Numbered from the stretch's first letter, positions 1-7,783 are shown. The stretch is DNA of 20,599 bases from SLJN01 sp964505385 (GCA_964505385.1 CAZDIA010000044.1:1-20599); one strand, 5' to 3'. Made by a program: numbers and translations. The notes: generated by a model not told the origin, from the letters alone.

Positions 1-14
1 ATTTTCGGTAGTTC

Positions 15-45
15 ATAGCTTGATTATTTTGGTCAAGCTATTTTA
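15..45 (+). terminator. Possible terminator of a gene left of the window
   Basis: A 10-bp stem (15-24 with 32-41, one G-U pair) with a 7-nt loop is followed by a short T run at 41-44. It would end a plus-strand transcript entering from the left, convergent with the deacetylase gene. The T run is short, so the call is weak. Confidence 0.35.
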
Positions 46-65
46 GGGACAGACAGTTAAACCAA

Positions 66-86
66 CATCAAGCATCAAACATCAAA
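66..86. repeat. Three tandem heptamers CATCAAR
   Basis: CATCAAG, CATCAAA and CATCAAA stand in perfect 7-base phase downstream of the deacetylase gene. The same CATCAAA unit recurs in the ilvB-ilvN gap (19729-19820), and a close variant is at 13187-13207. No inverted partner is seen here. Confidence 0.7.
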
Positions 87-132
87 CAAACTCCGGTAAT
101 TTGAGGGATATAGTAAAAAACTTTTAAAAAAG

Positions 133-846
133 CTAAATACCTGAAGTTATTGTACTTGCCTTTGTACTGAAAGATTCTCCGAAAAACTCAAAACATACTT
201 GGGTGGAAAGTTTTTTCCGGATTCCGGTTTTTTCGATTACTTCCTCATAGGTTTTGTAGCAGTCGAGTGCATTCCTTCCTTTTTCCAGATCTTCTTCATT
301 GCCCTCCTCGATGGCGTCAATATCACTCCAGGGAGACTTGGCAAGTTTAATTGAAGAATCTTCATCATCATAATCCTCAGAAATCGTATAGAGCGCCAGT
401 CGTGCGGGACAAAAGTTCTCCGAGCGTTTCAACTCACAAAATGCGCGTTTCACAACGGCATGCGAGACAAGATGATCCGGAAACCCGGAATTGCCATGCA
501 CGGCATAAGTCACAACCACATCAGGTTTAAGCTGTTGGATAAACTCAATTATGCGCAACTCAAGATTAATCGGGTCAATTTTACTCAAACCGCTATCGGG
601 CTCATCCCAAACAGTAAGTGATTTCAATCCGAGTACCTGTTTCACACAATCCATCTCCTGCACACGAACATCCCCCATTTCATCAACTGAATACCCGTAT
701 TTATGGCGCTGTTTTGTCGCACCACCTTTTGTTAAAGTAAGCAGGTGAACTTCATGGCCTTTGCGTATCTGAGCAGCAATAGCGGGGCCTGGCCCGAAAG
801 ATTCATCATCAGGATGCGGAAAGACATATAAAATTTTTTTTGTCAT
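133..846 (-). CDS. PIG-L/LmbE family deacetylase
   Basis: This is a 237-residue member of the PIG-L (LmbE) family, zinc-dependent enzymes that hydrolyse N-acetyl groups on GlcNAc-type sugars or related amides. The family signature PHPDDE is at residues 10-15 (His11 and Asp14 expected zinc ligands, the second Asp/Glu pair catalytic). The second motif, PDHLVSH at 123-129, supplies the third ligand. Length matches stand-alone family members. The ATG at 846 is chosen over an in-frame TTG three bases upstream because it gives the usual hydrophobic strand followed by HPDDE. No signal peptide is visible, so it is probably cytoplasmic. The substrate cannot be read from sequence: bacillithiol- or mycothiol-type conjugates, sugar lipids and others are possible. 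It is separated from the upstream DUF2905 gene by a strong hairpin and is probably transcribed alone. Confidence 0.9.
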   Translation of the reverse strand: MTKKILYVFPHPDDESFGPGPAIAAQIRKGHEVHLLTLTKGGATKQRHKYGYSVDEMGDVRVQEMDCVKQVLGLKSLTVWDEPDSGLSKIDPINLELRIIEFIQQLKPDVVVTYAVHGNSGFPDHLVSHAVVKRAFCELKRSENFCPARLALYTISEDYDDEDSSIKLAKSPWSDIDAIEEGNEEDLEKGRNALDCYKTYEEVIEKTGIRKKLSTQVCFEFFGESFSTKASTITSGI

Positions 847-979
847 CAACTATAATGTTAATTTTTTATTGATTTTTTTTACTAATTGTAACAAGTGAAG
901 ATGAAACTTTTTTGCAGTTTAATCCGTAATTGTAATAGCCTCATTCATGCTTGACCTCATGTTTTGAAGGCTTATCACA

Positions 980-1025
980 CGGTGCCGGATTCCCCCTTCC
1001 CCTCATCTTTCCGGCACCGTTTTTT
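980..1025 (+). terminator. Strong hairpin with T tract on the plus strand
   Basis: A 10-bp perfect stem (980-989 CGGTGCCGGA with 1010-1019) has a 20-nt pyrimidine-rich loop and is followed by six T at 1020-1025. The T tract faces the plus strand, yet no plus-strand gene precedes it in the window. It also sits directly behind the DUF2905 stop codon and may end that minus-strand transcript without a U tract. Confidence 0.7.
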
Positions 1026-1239
1026 ATTTGAGCCTTGCAATCAGCCATAAAATCAGCGTTAAAACTATACTCAGGATGATAGAGGTGGTGATTGGAAAGT
1101 AGAAGGTGAAATTTTCCCTTTGGATGGATAAATCACCCGGCAGCCGGAAAAGCCCGATTTTTTGAATAACCGGCCACAGCAATCCTGCAAGAATCAGAAT
1201 GATACCGATGGTTATAAGAATTCGCGGAATTTGTTCCAT
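1024..1239 (-). CDS. DUF2905 family small membrane protein
   Basis: This 71-residue protein matches the DUF2905 pattern: a first membrane helix (about residues 7-25), a conserved loop with GLFRLPGDLSIQRENFTFYF (about 30-49) and a second helix (about 50-69). The LPGDL and FYFPI segments are the recognisable family core. The molecular function of the family is unknown; both helices suggest an inner-membrane location. It begins 48 bp after the M20 peptidase stop on the same strand, so the two are probably cotranscribed. Its stop codon overlaps the T tract of the hairpin at 980-1025. Confidence 0.85.
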   Translation of the reverse strand: MEQIPRILITIGIILILAGLLWPVIQKIGLFRLPGDLSIQRENFTFYFPITTSIILSIVLTLILWLIARLK

Positions 1240-1287
1240 TGCTGAATACTTTTTCTGCCAGGTTTTCCGAAATCAATAAAATAATGC

Positions 1288-2808
1288 TCATCCTACCTTT
1301 GCACTATCTGCCCGCTCTCCGGCCTGCTTCGCAACTCCGGATTCGGCAGACCGGTAAACCGCATGATTTCTCAACAGCTGAATATAAAAGCTGATCATCT
1401 CGCCGTAATTCTTGACCGAAATTCGTTCGTTAGTGCCATGAACCCGGTCGAGATCACTCTCATCAGCCCTTAATGGCAAAAACCGGTAGAGATTTTTTGT
1501 GAGATTTGTAAAATGCCGCGCATCCGTTGCACCAACCATTAACGACGGCGAAACGGTTACATCAGTAAATATCTGTTGGATGGACTTTTCCAGCGTTTTA
1601 TAGTTTGGATGCTCAATATCCGAAACCGGTGACGGGTTCAGGTGCCCCGGCAATAAGTTTATTGTAATTCTATTATCATTGACTACTTTTTTGACGTGAT
1701 CCATTACGGTATCGATAGTATCGTTGGGATGAATTCGAAAATTGATAATCGCCTTAGCCCTGGTTGGAAGCATATTTTCCTTAACACCGGCATCAAAAAT
1801 GGTGGTGGCTGTCGTTGTCCTCATTGTTGCATTTACGGCCGGTATTTTTGATAGCTGCCGGTTTATGAGCGGTTTAAACAACCAGAAATTTGCAAGTACA
1901 AATCGAAACCCCAAAGGCATACTCGGAGCCATCGTCTCAAATGTATATCGCGCAACTCCATCGAGGCGAGCAGGCATAGGGTTATTTTCCAGTTTTTTAA
2001 TTGAATCGCTTAAAATGGCTATTGATGTCTTGCCTTGCGGAACCGATGAATGGCCTCCCTCACCTTTGGCTTCCAGACTCACACTCATATAACCCTTTTC
2101 AGATATTGCGACCAGCGCTATCGGATTTTTGATCCCTTCAAAAATATCATGCGCTATCGGCAATCCTTCATCAAGCAAAAAATCCAGCTCGACGCCACGC
2201 TCTTCAAGCAATTTACTTATAGCGTAAGCTCCGTTGTCACCATCGATTTCTTCATCATGTCCAAAACCGAGATAAATAGTCCGCTCCGGCTGATAACCAT
2301 TTCTCAAAAGCCACTCAATCGACTCTAAAATTCCCATTACCCCGCATTGTACATCCATGGCGCCGCGCCCGTATACATATCCATTATCAATCACACCTGA
2401 GAATGGTGGATGATGCCATTTTTCTTCTGTTCCTTTTTCTACTGGCACCACATCCAGATGGCTGGTTAGCATGATCGGTTTTTTACTCTCATCCCTGCCC
2501 TTCCAGGTATACAGAAGACTACATTCGTTTATGATCTCCCGTTTAAGGTGCTGATGAATAAGCGGAAATGAAACTTCAATAAATCGGTGTTGCTTTTTGA
2601 ACTGATCCTGATCAACTTCTGAGCTATCCTGCCTGGAAACCGTTTCAAATCTTATTGCAGATCCTAGCCTTTCCGCGGCACTTTGCACGTCTAAGTCGGA
2701 TAGTTCTCTTTCCTGATGATACACTTTCCTGCCGGAATATATCCATGTGCGAATCAGCAATATACCTGCGAGTACAGCTATTGCTATGAGAATAAATGTC
2801 AAGATCAT
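1288..2808 (-). CDS. Membrane-anchored M20 family metallopeptidase (PM20D1/CPS1-like)
   Basis: This 506-residue zinc peptidase of the M20/M25/M40 family has an N-terminal membrane helix (residues 2-20). That arrangement resembles yeast carboxypeptidase S and animal PM20D1 rather than soluble ArgE/DapE. Metal and catalytic residues are visible: His117 in TSHLDVVP, Asp152 in GRGAMD, the Glu186-Glu187 pair in GHDEEIDG, Asp213/Glu214 in LLDEG, and His457 in RVHGTNERIS. The small lid/dimerisation domain lies around residues 230-370, with GGHSSVP at 251-257. Likely action is cleavage of N-acyl amino acids or short peptides outside or at the membrane; the exact substrate is not readable. The C-terminal tail (about 488-506) is low in motifs. 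The start at 2808 is supported by the membrane segment. Confidence 0.9.
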   Translation of the reverse strand: MILTFILIAIAVLAGILLIRTWIYSGRKVYHQERELSDLDVQSAAERLGSAIRFETVSRQDSSEVDQDQFKKQHRFIEVSFPLIHQHLKREIINECSLLYTWKGRDESKKPIMLTSHLDVVPVEKGTEEKWHHPPFSGVIDNGYVYGRGAMDVQCGVMGILESIEWLLRNGYQPERTIYLGFGHDEEIDGDNGAYAISKLLEERGVELDFLLDEGLPIAHDIFEGIKNPIALVAISEKGYMSVSLEAKGEGGHSSVPQGKTSIAILSDSIKKLENNPMPARLDGVARYTFETMAPSMPLGFRFVLANFWLFKPLINRQLSKIPAVNATMRTTTATTIFDAGVKENMLPTRAKAIINFRIHPNDTIDTVMDHVKKVVNDNRITINLLPGHLNPSPVSDIEHPNYKTLEKSIQQIFTDVTVSPSLMVGATDARHFTNLTKNLYRFLPLRADESDLDRVHGTNERISVKNYGEMISFYIQLLRNHAVYRSAESGVAKQAGERADSAKVG

Positions 2809-2844
2809 AAATGGTTGTCTAAGTAATGTTTGTAAGAAAACTCC

Positions 2845-2940
2845 AAGTGCCTAAGAAAACGCCAGGATCAAAGCGCGCGAAGTTCCGAATTCATTCCTGA
2901 CGAGCGGAACGAAGATATTGACGCTTTCTTAGGGGCACTT
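2845..2940. repeat. MITE-like hairpin element, about 96 bp
   Basis: The ends are imperfect inverted repeats: 2845-2863 (AAGTGCCTAAGAAAACGCC) against 2919-2940. An inner inverted pair GTTCCG/CGGAAC lies at about 2882-2909. The half near 2845-2886 is repeated in reverse orientation at 5499-5545. No coding capacity. It sits just upstream of the M20 peptidase start. Confidence 0.65.
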
Positions 2941-3071
2941 AGTAATACAAATAGCTTGAGTTGTTCCATTCGAAAGCATTAAACGACCGGCTTTAAATTT
3001 CGTTTTATATTGATTAATTGAATTATCTCCTTGGCAGTTTCTTATGATTAATCTACATAAGCCAAAAGTAA

Positions 3072-3281
3072 TTATTGATCTGTGCCGGAAAACCTTTTTT
3101 TGAGTTTTCGCAATTCAAATTTTAACGCCTCTTCTATTTCTTCTTCGGTTAACTTGTGCACCTTTTCCATTTCCCAGGCGAGATTATGTATACGAACATT
3201 TTCATCTTCGTATGTTTTCGGGGTAATTACACCTTCTTCCTCAAGCTTTGTTAAATATTCTCCGATTTCTTCTTTCATCAT
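3072..3281 (-). CDS. Small charged hypothetical protein
   Basis: This is a 69-residue, strongly charged, probably all-helical protein (many Glu and Lys; EEIGEYLTKLEEEG near the N terminus, EEEIEEALKFELRKLKKR near the C terminus). No recognised domain, signal peptide or membrane segment. It is kept as a gene because the product has amphipathic-helix character throughout and begins with two ATG codons in a region without another frame of better quality. A clear ribosome binding site is absent, as for most genes here. Function unknown. It could be a small regulatory or antitoxin-like protein, but there is no partner gene beside it, so this is only speculation. Confidence 0.55.
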   Translation of the reverse strand: MMKEEIGEYLTKLEEEGVITPKTYEDENVRIHNLAWEMEKVHKLTEEEIEEALKFELRKLKKRFSGTDQ

Positions 3282-3369
3282 GTTACCAAAAATATTTTAT
3301 CACAATTTTTTACTATTCTGAATAATACGGCAAGCTCTTATCCCTGACAAACTATAATTCGTGAGCCGT

Positions 3370-3407
3370 AAAAAAAGCCCGTCACTTCAAAAGGAAATGA
3401 CGGGCTT
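3370..3407 (-). terminator. Terminator of the betaine synthesis gene
   Basis: A perfect 10-bp stem (3375-3384 AAGCCCGTCA with 3398-3407) is followed on the minus strand by a run of T (complement of A at 3370-3376). It lies 22 bp behind the stop codon of the methyltransferase gene and is a textbook intrinsic terminator for it. Confidence 0.85.
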
Positions 3408-3428
3408 ACATTTTAAATCAACAACGGA

Positions 3429-5096
3429 TTATTTTTTACGGAAAGTGAGAAACCCCCAATTCAGGTTTCCTTTTTTACCGTTTTCAATCCAGTGTTTTAG
3501 TCCCTGCCGCATTTTATCGATATACTCCTTATCACTTACTTTGACAAGTTCATCGTATCTGTTATCGATTTCACGGAGCACACTACTGTAGTGATTAACC
3601 AACTGTTCAGGATGCTCTTCTACATCCACCACTTCCAGGTCAACTTTTTCAGCAAGCTCTCGGTAGTGCTCTACTGAACCCATTGAGTCGAGGTGGATAC
3701 GGTCGAGCACAGGCTGAAGCTCGTCTTTCGGTGCTCCTGCTTTTTGCATCGGATCAGTGAAGATAAAGTATCCACCTGATTTCAAAACGCGGCTGGCTTC
3801 TGAAAATACCTTGGCGCGATCATCCGCGTGCAGGATTGAATCCTGAGAAAATGCAACATCAAAGCTGCCATCGGAATAAGGAATATCATCGAAACTACCA
3901 TCGACAATCTCCAGCAGGTGTTCTAACCCTGCTTCTTTTGTCATTTTCCGGTTTCGCTCATTCTGTATTTCGCTGATATTCACACAGGAAACATGGCACC
4001 CATAGTTTTCAGCCAAATAGCGGGCAAATCCACCATAAGCAGCACCGAGATCGATCACCCGATGATCTTCGGTTAGCTTCGGAGCCTTTTCCACCAGCTT
4101 TTCATTTGAGCGATGGGAAGCTTCAAAAATTGATTCGCCCTCATACTTATAGGTGCCAACGTGAATATCTTTACCGCCCCAGATTGTGGCGTAAAAACGA
4201 TCAGCAGCATCACTGTTGTAGTATTCTCTTGCTACCTCAACAGAGTAGGAATTCTCTTCCTCGCCTTTGTCTGATTTCAGCTTATCTTCCGGATCAATAT
4301 ATCTTTTTTCTGCTACATGAATATAGAAATCCGGATTCTCTTCTTTGTAGGTTTCCTTAAAATCAGCAAAAGTATGTATGCGCTGGAAACCCACTTGAGT
4401 CATAAGCTGCCTTACGTAACTTTTGCGTAGCGGATACATGTTTAAGTGATACACAGATTTATCAGGAAATTCATACCGAAATCTTGCCAGTCCGGAATCG
4501 ATATGTTCCGGCTCGGCTTTAACATTTTTTCCCGCATAGTAGTAGGTATGCTTGGATGAAAAACCTTCATCAAGAATGCTGTCATAATTACGATGATCCA
4601 GAATAAGTACGCCATCCTGCTTCAGCACTGAGTAAAACTCAGCGAGAGTCTTTCGGCGATCGTGTTCTGAAAACAAGTGAGTAAAAGAATTGCCGATGCA
4701 AATTACAGCATCGAATGTCTCGTGGATGCTATCTGAGAGCCAGCGCCAATCGGCCTGCACTGTACGCAGCAACAAGCCATGGTCTCTTGCATTGCTGAAT
4801 GCACGGGCAAGCATTTCCGGGCTGCCATCAGCGCTTACTACGTCAAAACCCGCTTTTAAAAAGCGGACAGAGTCAAACCCCGTACCGGCTGCTACATCAA
4901 GTACACGCTTCACTCCCCGTTTTTTCAGCTCGTCAATAAAAAAGTCGCCGATTGTTTCTTCCCTTACATCCCAGTCAATTAATTCATCCCACTTTTCAGC
5001 AAAATGAGGTACATATTCTTCCTGATAATGATCTGTTTTTCGAACCGCAGTTGGCTTTTTACCAAAGTCTTGAATTTCTTGTTTATTATCACTCAT
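3429..5096 (-). CDS. Fused glycine/sarcosine and sarcosine/dimethylglycine N-methyltransferase (glycine betaine synthesis)
   Basis: This 555-residue protein has two complete SAM-dependent methyltransferase domains. Residues about 22-266 match glycine/sarcosine N-methyltransferase (GSMT): EKWDELIDWDVR, SAM motif I VLDVAAGTGF at 65-74, GNSFTHLF, and the DFYIHVAEK end. Residues about 284-555 match sarcosine/dimethylglycine N-methyltransferase (SDMT): EYYNSDAADRFYATIWGG, HVGTY, SAM motif VIDLGAAYGG at 347-356, and FSQDSILHADDR. A charged linker joins them at about 267-283. Together they would methylate glycine three times to glycine betaine using three SAM, in the cytoplasm. The same fusion order is known from Actinopolyspora, while Halorhodospira has two separate genes. 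The role is osmoprotection, consistent with a salt-loving host. It is monocistronic, with its own terminator at 3370-3407. Inverted repeats upstream (5121-5218, 5278-5321) may hold control sites. Confidence 0.93.
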   Translation of the reverse strand: MSDNKQEIQDFGKKPTAVRKTDHYQEEYVPHFAEKWDELIDWDVREETIGDFFIDELKKRGVKRVLDVAAGTGFDSVRFLKAGFDVVSADGSPEMLARAFSNARDHGLLLRTVQADWRWLSDSIHETFDAVICIGNSFTHLFSEHDRRKTLAEFYSVLKQDGVLILDHRNYDSILDEGFSSKHTYYYAGKNVKAEPEHIDSGLARFRYEFPDKSVYHLNMYPLRKSYVRQLMTQVGFQRIHTFADFKETYKEENPDFYIHVAEKRYIDPEDKLKSDKGEEENSYSVEVAREYYNSDAADRFYATIWGGKDIHVGTYKYEGESIFEASHRSNEKLVEKAPKLTEDHRVIDLGAAYGGFARYLAENYGCHVSCVNISEIQNERNRKMTKEAGLEHLLEIVDGSFDDIPYSDGSFDVAFSQDSILHADDRAKVFSEASRVLKSGGYFIFTDPMQKAGAPKDELQPVLDRIHLDSMGSVEHYRELAEKVDLEVVDVEEHPEQLVNHYSSVLREIDNRYDELVKVSDKEYIDKMRQGLKHWIENGKKGNLNWGFLTFRKK

Positions 5097-5591
5097 ACCA
5101 TTTAGTTTTGATTAATATAAGAGTTCAACCACATAGTGTAATTGAGTAATGATGTGATTAATCCTACCCTCATCACGTTGTCAGTCACCCAACAACCTAT
5201 ACTTGCAGTGTTGAACTCATCTTTGAGCAAGCAGTCAGCTTGTAAACATAGGGTATTTTTCGCACCTACACAACCCTGATATTGATTCTCTCAGGCCTTC
5301 TAACATAATAAAATCAATATCTTACTGTTTCTTTCTTATCATGATTGCAGGTAATAGTAACCCAATCTTTAGTAACTGCACATTTATTGTAACCAGCAAG
5401 ACAGTCAGAAATTATATAATGCATGTAAGAAAAGCCAATAACTTAGCCCCACTCAACCCAACAATGCTCTCCCCACTACGTTCGGGACTCCCCTTTTTGG
5501 AACTTCTCGCGCGTTGATCTTGGCATTTTGTTTTAGCACTTGGAGATATCTTACAGGCACTATACAAAAGTTCCGGACAATGAATTACACA
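5097..5591. other. 495-bp intergenic region upstream of the betaine gene
   Basis: No gene was found. It holds a 9-bp inverted repeat GAGTTCAAC (5121-5129) / GTTGAACTC (5210-5218) close to the methyltransferase start. A 10-bp AT-rich inverted repeat GATATTGATT (5278-5287) / AATCAATATC (5312-5321) follows. The partial repeat copy is at 5499-5545. The promoter of the methyltransferase gene must lie here, but no convincing -35/-10 pair was identified. Confidence 0.5.
5499..5545. repeat. Partial second copy of the 2845-2940 element, inverted
   Basis: This stretch aligns with the reverse complement of about 2841-2886: GGAACTTC, then CGCG, TTGATC, TGGC, TTTT and AGCACTTGGAG match in order with scattered differences and a small gap. 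The other half of the element is degraded or absent, although about 5478-5498 retains weak similarity. Confidence 0.6.
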
Positions 5592-7259
5592 TCAATATAT
5601 CAGCCGCCAATTGTCTGTTTTATAATCCGAAGCAGAAACTTCCTCCTTTTCCTTCAGGTACTCGATAATCATATTACGTACCGATAAATCGATTACCTCA
5701 ATCACTTCGGCATCTTCCAGCATATCAAACCCGCCGCCACCAACTGCCCGATACGAGTTGATCGCAACGGTAAATGTGTCATATCTCTCGACCGGCTCAC
5801 CATCATAGGTAAGATTCGTTATGCGTTCACCGGGTTCATTTCGCAAATCAAGTTCATATTCCACCCCGGACAGCATATCGTAGTTGAATCCGGGCCACTC
5901 CGGATTGGTTTGCAGCTCACCATCTTCAGGCTTCAGATAATATTGAGAAGTGTATTCAAGAAATTCGCGGATTTGATCCCCCGTCAGCTCCATTTTATAC
6001 AATGTATTTTCAAAGGGATATAACAAGGCGATATCCCCAAGCCTGACTTCTCCCGGACCAAATTCAACATTGGTGTTAAATGCTGCTGCCGCAGAAAGTT
6101 GAGCACCCGTACGCTCCAGTTGAACCCTTTGGATCAACTCAATCGCGGGTGCTTGTTCTCTTCTGGCATCTTCCGTAGTCCAGGTATCATCCGTAAACAC
6201 CACCGGTTGATTTACATATTCTCTTACGTCTTCATGCTCATCTTCTACTAAATCCACTATTTCCGCATGCTCTTCGGCGTGTGCAGTCTGATGCATTCGC
6301 GTATCAGCCTCCACCACTTCTGAACTGCCATCTTCATTGGTTACCCGTAGTTCAATCACACCAAGATGATCCCCCCAACGTCCCGATTCTATCACAGCAA
6401 GCGGAGAGCCGCCAACATTTTCACGCACTTTCTCAAATGTGCGGTGGCGGTGACCAAGTACGAGGGCATCCACACCATCAACGTTGTCAGCAATGGTTTT
6501 TCCAAAATTCTCTTCTCCTACTCCTTCTTCAGAATATGAGTCATCGCCATCATAAGCCGAATGTGCCAGAACGATAACAACATCAGCATTCTCTTCTTCA
6601 CGCACCTTCTGAACAAAGCGCTCCGCCACCTCATCGCCATCACGAAAATCCAGTTCCCCTTCAACTCTTGGCCGGTTCCAAACTGCTGTTCCGGGTGTAT
6701 TCAGCCCAATTATAGCCACATTTAAATCATCAAGTTCGCGCATGATATATGGCGGATAAGCCGGCTCTTCTGTTGCATGATGATACATATTGGCTCCGAT
6801 AATCGGGGTCTCAGTCAAATCAATCTGACGGTTCAGATAGTCTAAGCCATAATCAAACTCGTGGTTACCCAACACTAAGGCGTCAAAATCCATCAAATCA
6901 GCAGCCGCCAACAAGGGGTAGTGTACATCATCTTGCGCCTCTGTAGCAAAATACTCCGCAAAGGAATTTCCCTGAAGCCAGTCCCCGGCATCGAGCAGCA
7001 GCGTGTGCTCATGTTCCGCCCGCACTGAATCAACGAGAGTTGCGGCACGGCTCATGGAATACCCGAGGTTTCCCTCATCACGATAGTAATCCCAGGCTCG
7101 GACGTATCCGTGCAAATCTGCTGTACTCATTATAACCAGCTCGGTTTCTTCAGAAACTGCCGGTTCGCCATTGTCTTCTGCCGGGTCACAGGCTTTTAAG
7201 CCCGTGGATAGAATTAAGGCGATGATGATTGCGAGAATGCTGTATGTATTGCTGTTCAT
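5592..7259 (-). CDS. Lipoprotein 5'-nucleotidase / UshA-like metallophosphoesterase
   Basis: This 555-residue protein has a lipoprotein signal (hydrophobic 7-20, lipobox LKAC with Cys24), so it should be anchored in an envelope membrane. The N-terminal metallophosphoesterase domain (about 38-275) has all family ligands: Asp48 and His50 (TADLHG), Asp93 (GDW), Asn132-His133 (GNHEFDYG), His233 (AHSAYDG), and His270/His272 (GHRH). The C-terminal 5'-nucleotidase domain (about 350-520) has FNTNVEFGPGEVRLGD, YPFENTLYKMELTG and NSYRAVGGGGFDML, which shape the nucleotide site. Family members hydrolyse extracellular nucleotides (5'-nucleotidase or 2',3'-cyclic phosphodiesterase) to recover phosphate and nucleosides. 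It is very acidic, as expected for a secreted halophile protein. The S23/IVP gene lies just upstream on the same strand (53 bp gap). The exact substrate is unresolved. Confidence 0.92.
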   Translation of the reverse strand: MNSNTYSILAIIIALILSTGLKACDPAEDNGEPAVSEETELVIMSTADLHGYVRAWDYYRDEGNLGYSMSRAATLVDSVRAEHEHTLLLDAGDWLQGNSFAEYFATEAQDDVHYPLLAAADLMDFDALVLGNHEFDYGLDYLNRQIDLTETPIIGANMYHHATEEPAYPPYIMRELDDLNVAIIGLNTPGTAVWNRPRVEGELDFRDGDEVAERFVQKVREEENADVVIVLAHSAYDGDDSYSEEGVGEENFGKTIADNVDGVDALVLGHRHRTFEKVRENVGGSPLAVIESGRWGDHLGVIELRVTNEDGSSEVVEADTRMHQTAHAEEHAEIVDLVEDEHEDVREYVNQPVVFTDDTWTTEDARREQAPAIELIQRVQLERTGAQLSAAAAFNTNVEFGPGEVRLGDIALLYPFENTLYKMELTGDQIREFLEYTSQYYLKPEDGELQTNPEWPGFNYDMLSGVEYELDLRNEPGERITNLTYDGEPVERYDTFTVAINSYRAVGGGGFDMLEDAEVIEVIDLSVRNMIIEYLKEKEEVSASDYKTDNWRLIY

Positions 7260-7311
7260 TGGATTTTGATATTTCTTTATGTTGTAAACAGTGCTCTGGT
7301 GCTATAAAATT

Positions 7312-7728
7312 TCACTTCTGCCATTTTTTGGTGTTAACTGGGTTCTGGGTGCTGGGTGCACATAATCTTTTTTCTATGGCCTGTAGAAAAAGATTCAATT
7401 TCTTTCCAAGTCTTTCAAGATCGCTATGTAGAGTCTCATACATCTCTTTGTTATTTAGAGATTTTGTTTCATACAAATTCTCCAGATGGTCAATAGTTTC
7501 ATCATTGGAGGCAATTGCAGAAGTAATAAATTTAACATAATCCATTTTGTACCTTCTGCGGCCATACCCCTCCACAATGTTTGATTTAACTGATTTACTC
7601 GAACGCCTTATCTGACTTCCTTCTTCAAACATTTCGTGTTTGGGCAGTTCGGCCAAACTCATCTTATGAATAAGAATGGCCATTTTTCTTGCTTCTTGCC
7701 AAATTTCCAACTTTCGATAACTCATCAT
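7312..7728 (-). CDS. Four-helix-bundle protein, S23/IVP (23S rRNA intervening-sequence) family
   Basis: This 138-residue protein has the family pattern: YRKLEIWQEARKMAILIHKMS (helix 1), then EEGSQIRRSSKSVKSNIVEGYGR (helix 2 with the hallmark R-R-S-S-x-S-V-x-x-N-I-x-E-G), YVKFITSAIASNDETIDHLENL (helix 3) and a last helix EMYETLHSDLERLGKKLNLFLQAIEKR. Relatives form pentameric four-helix bundles and bind nucleic acid; some are encoded inside 23S rRNA intervening sequences, and the diversity-generating-retroelement protein Avd has the same fold. This copy is not in an rRNA gene. Its last codons (about CAPSTQNPVN) run through a CTGGGTN heptamer array at 7338-7358, and an inverted array lies upstream at 7763-7783, so gene and repeats look like one unit. 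Role of free-standing copies is unknown. Confidence 0.85.
   Translation of the reverse strand: MMSYRKLEIWQEARKMAILIHKMSLAELPKHEMFEEGSQIRRSSKSVKSNIVEGYGRRRYKMDYVKFITSAIASNDETIDHLENLYETKSLNNKEMYETLHSDLERLGKKLNLFLQAIEKRLCAPSTQNPVNTKKWQK
7338..7358. repeat. Heptamer array CTGGGTN x3, left flank of the S23/IVP gene
   Basis: CTGGGTT, CTGGGTG and CTGGGTG stand in exact 7-base phase, inside the last codons of the S23/IVP gene. The inverted partner is at 7763-7783. Confidence 0.8.
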
Positions 7729-7762
7729 ATTAATTTATTAATGAACATGTGTGTGTACCAAA

Positions 7763-7783
7763 GCACCCAGTACCCAGTGCCCT
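7763..7783. repeat. Heptamer array, right flank of the S23/IVP gene (inverted)
   Basis: GCACCCA, GTACCCA and GTGCCCT are in 7-base phase and are the reverse complement type of 7338-7358. Eight bases (GCACCCAG) match perfectly, and the match continues with single differences. The pair brackets the S23/IVP gene, with the start codon 35 bp inside this arm. Confidence 0.8.

Noticed and set aside
7312..7728. S23/IVP gene as the Avd accessory gene of a diversity-generating retroelement
   Set aside because: No reverse transcriptase, template repeat or variable repeat is seen in the window.
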